This document shows positions 63,550 to 64,000 of a stretch of DNA of 64,000 bases, piece after piece (within the stretch, counting starts at the first letter, position 1; every line of letters begins with the position of its first letter). The stretch is from Rhizobium chutanense. GTDB lineage: Bacteria; Pseudomonadota; Alphaproteobacteria; Rhizobiales; Rhizobiaceae. A program made the position numbers and the translations under genes. Below the pieces are notes generated by a model. That model ran no database searches and had not been told where the DNA came from. It was given only the letters and a program-made list of their open reading frames with translations. The DNA is taken from NCBI RefSeq assembly GCF_002531935.1, contig NZ_NWSV01000028.1:1-64000 (forward strand), written 5' to 3'.

Positions 63550-64000
63550 ATGCGTGAAGCCTTGTCCGAAAATCCAGAGGCGACGGGCGGTGTCGTGCGC
63601 GACGACGTCTTGTCGGCGCTGCTGTCGACGATCCGCCTTTCGGGATCGCTGCAGTTCTGCTTCATGCCGACCGGCGACTGGCAGACCGATGCCACGCCGT
63701 CGCTGGCCGGTCTTTCAGCAAGGGCTTCGGGCACGATGCCGTTTCACATCGTCGTCGCCGGCAACTGCTGGCTGAAGACCGAAGGCGAGGAGACCGAGCT
63801 GGAGGCCGGCGACGTGCTGGTCTTTCCCTTCGGCACCGGTCATCAGCTCGGAGCGGGAAGAGACGGCATGCTGGTGCTGCCGACCCGCGACCTGCCGCAA
63901 AAGCCTTGGCGTGAGATTCCCGTGCTCCGCTATGGCGAGGCGACGCAGGGGGGACGGCTGCTCTGCGGCTATCTGCAATGGGATGGGTTGAGTTTTGGCC
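63550..64000 (+). CDS. AraC family transcriptional regulator, N-terminal cupin part (cut by window end)
   Basis: The frame is open from the ATG at 63550 to the window end (150 residues seen). DDVLSALLSTIRLSGSLQFC is the start of the cupin_6-type N-terminal domain of AraC regulators; FHIVVAGNCWLKTEGEETEL and GDVLVFPFGTGHQLG are its barrel strands. The DNA-binding domain lies beyond the window. It is divergent from the DsrE gene, 65 bases apart, and may regulate it. The ribosome binding site is weak (CCGGA). Confidence 0.85.
   Translation, partial: MREALSENPEATGGVVRDDVLSALLSTIRLSGSLQFCFMPTGDWQTDATPSLAGLSARASGTMPFHIVVAGNCWLKTEGEETELEAGDVLVFPFGTGHQLGAGRDGMLVLPTRDLPQKPWREIPVLRYGEATQGGRLLCGYLQWDGLSFG

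Overview
The window is GC-rich and reads like chromosomal DNA of a Rhizobiaceae member, most likely from the Rhizobium leguminosarum / R. etli group. The evidence is a UvrB with long N- and C-terminal extensions, a BA14K-type protein, a rhizobial cold-shock gene with a structured leader, many small conserved rhizobial-type proteins, and mosaic palindromic intergenic repeats resembling RIME/REP elements. The species is inferred, not proven. I saw no rRNA, tRNA, CRISPR array, transposase or plasmid replication gene.

Layout. 0-5 kb: uvrB, followed 24 bases later by a strikingly AT-rich two-gene cassette of unknown function (3275-5033) and a frameshifted acetyltransferase relic. 5-14 kb: an SRAP (YedK) DNA-damage protein, a GNAT acetyltransferase, a secreted small protein, a cold-shock protein, dusA, a trypsin-like PDZ protease, a chloroperoxidase-type hydrolase and a BA14K protein. 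14-22 kb: an FMN reductase, a three-gene ABC-2 exporter, two HxlR repressors each divergent from a reductase-type gene with a clear inverted repeat between, and a membrane protein with metallopeptidase-like motifs. 22-33 kb: an Lrp/AsnC regulator divergent from an argG-family gene, VOC proteins, a UbiA prenyltransferase, a DUF2233 protein, LysE, GFA, a histidine phosphatase, a dapB-family gene, an ornithine cyclodeaminase homologue and a GNAT. 33-42 kb: a PLP decarboxylase, a small tyrosine phosphatase, a secreted CHAP-like protein, kup, a Na+/H+ antiporter and an exported intradiol dioxygenase homologue.

42-64 kb: two tandem paralogous parallel beta-helix proteins with VCBS-like C-termini (probably exported), an HlyD/MacB-type exporter operon interrupted by a repeat element, a membrane-anchored AraC regulator, a complete cytochrome c oxidase operon (cytochrome c, subunits II and I, two subunit III-type genes, subunit IV), MYG1, HIT, a Blh-type sulfur dioxygenase with a DsrE protein, and the start of an AraC regulator cut by the window end.

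Much of the window looks like accessory chromosome: several enzymes seem to be second copies of housekeeping genes (argG, ubiA, dapB, cox; the primary copies are not in view), and short regulator-target pairs are common. The best candidate for an undescribed system is the AT-rich cassette at 3275-5033. The tandem beta-helix pair is second.
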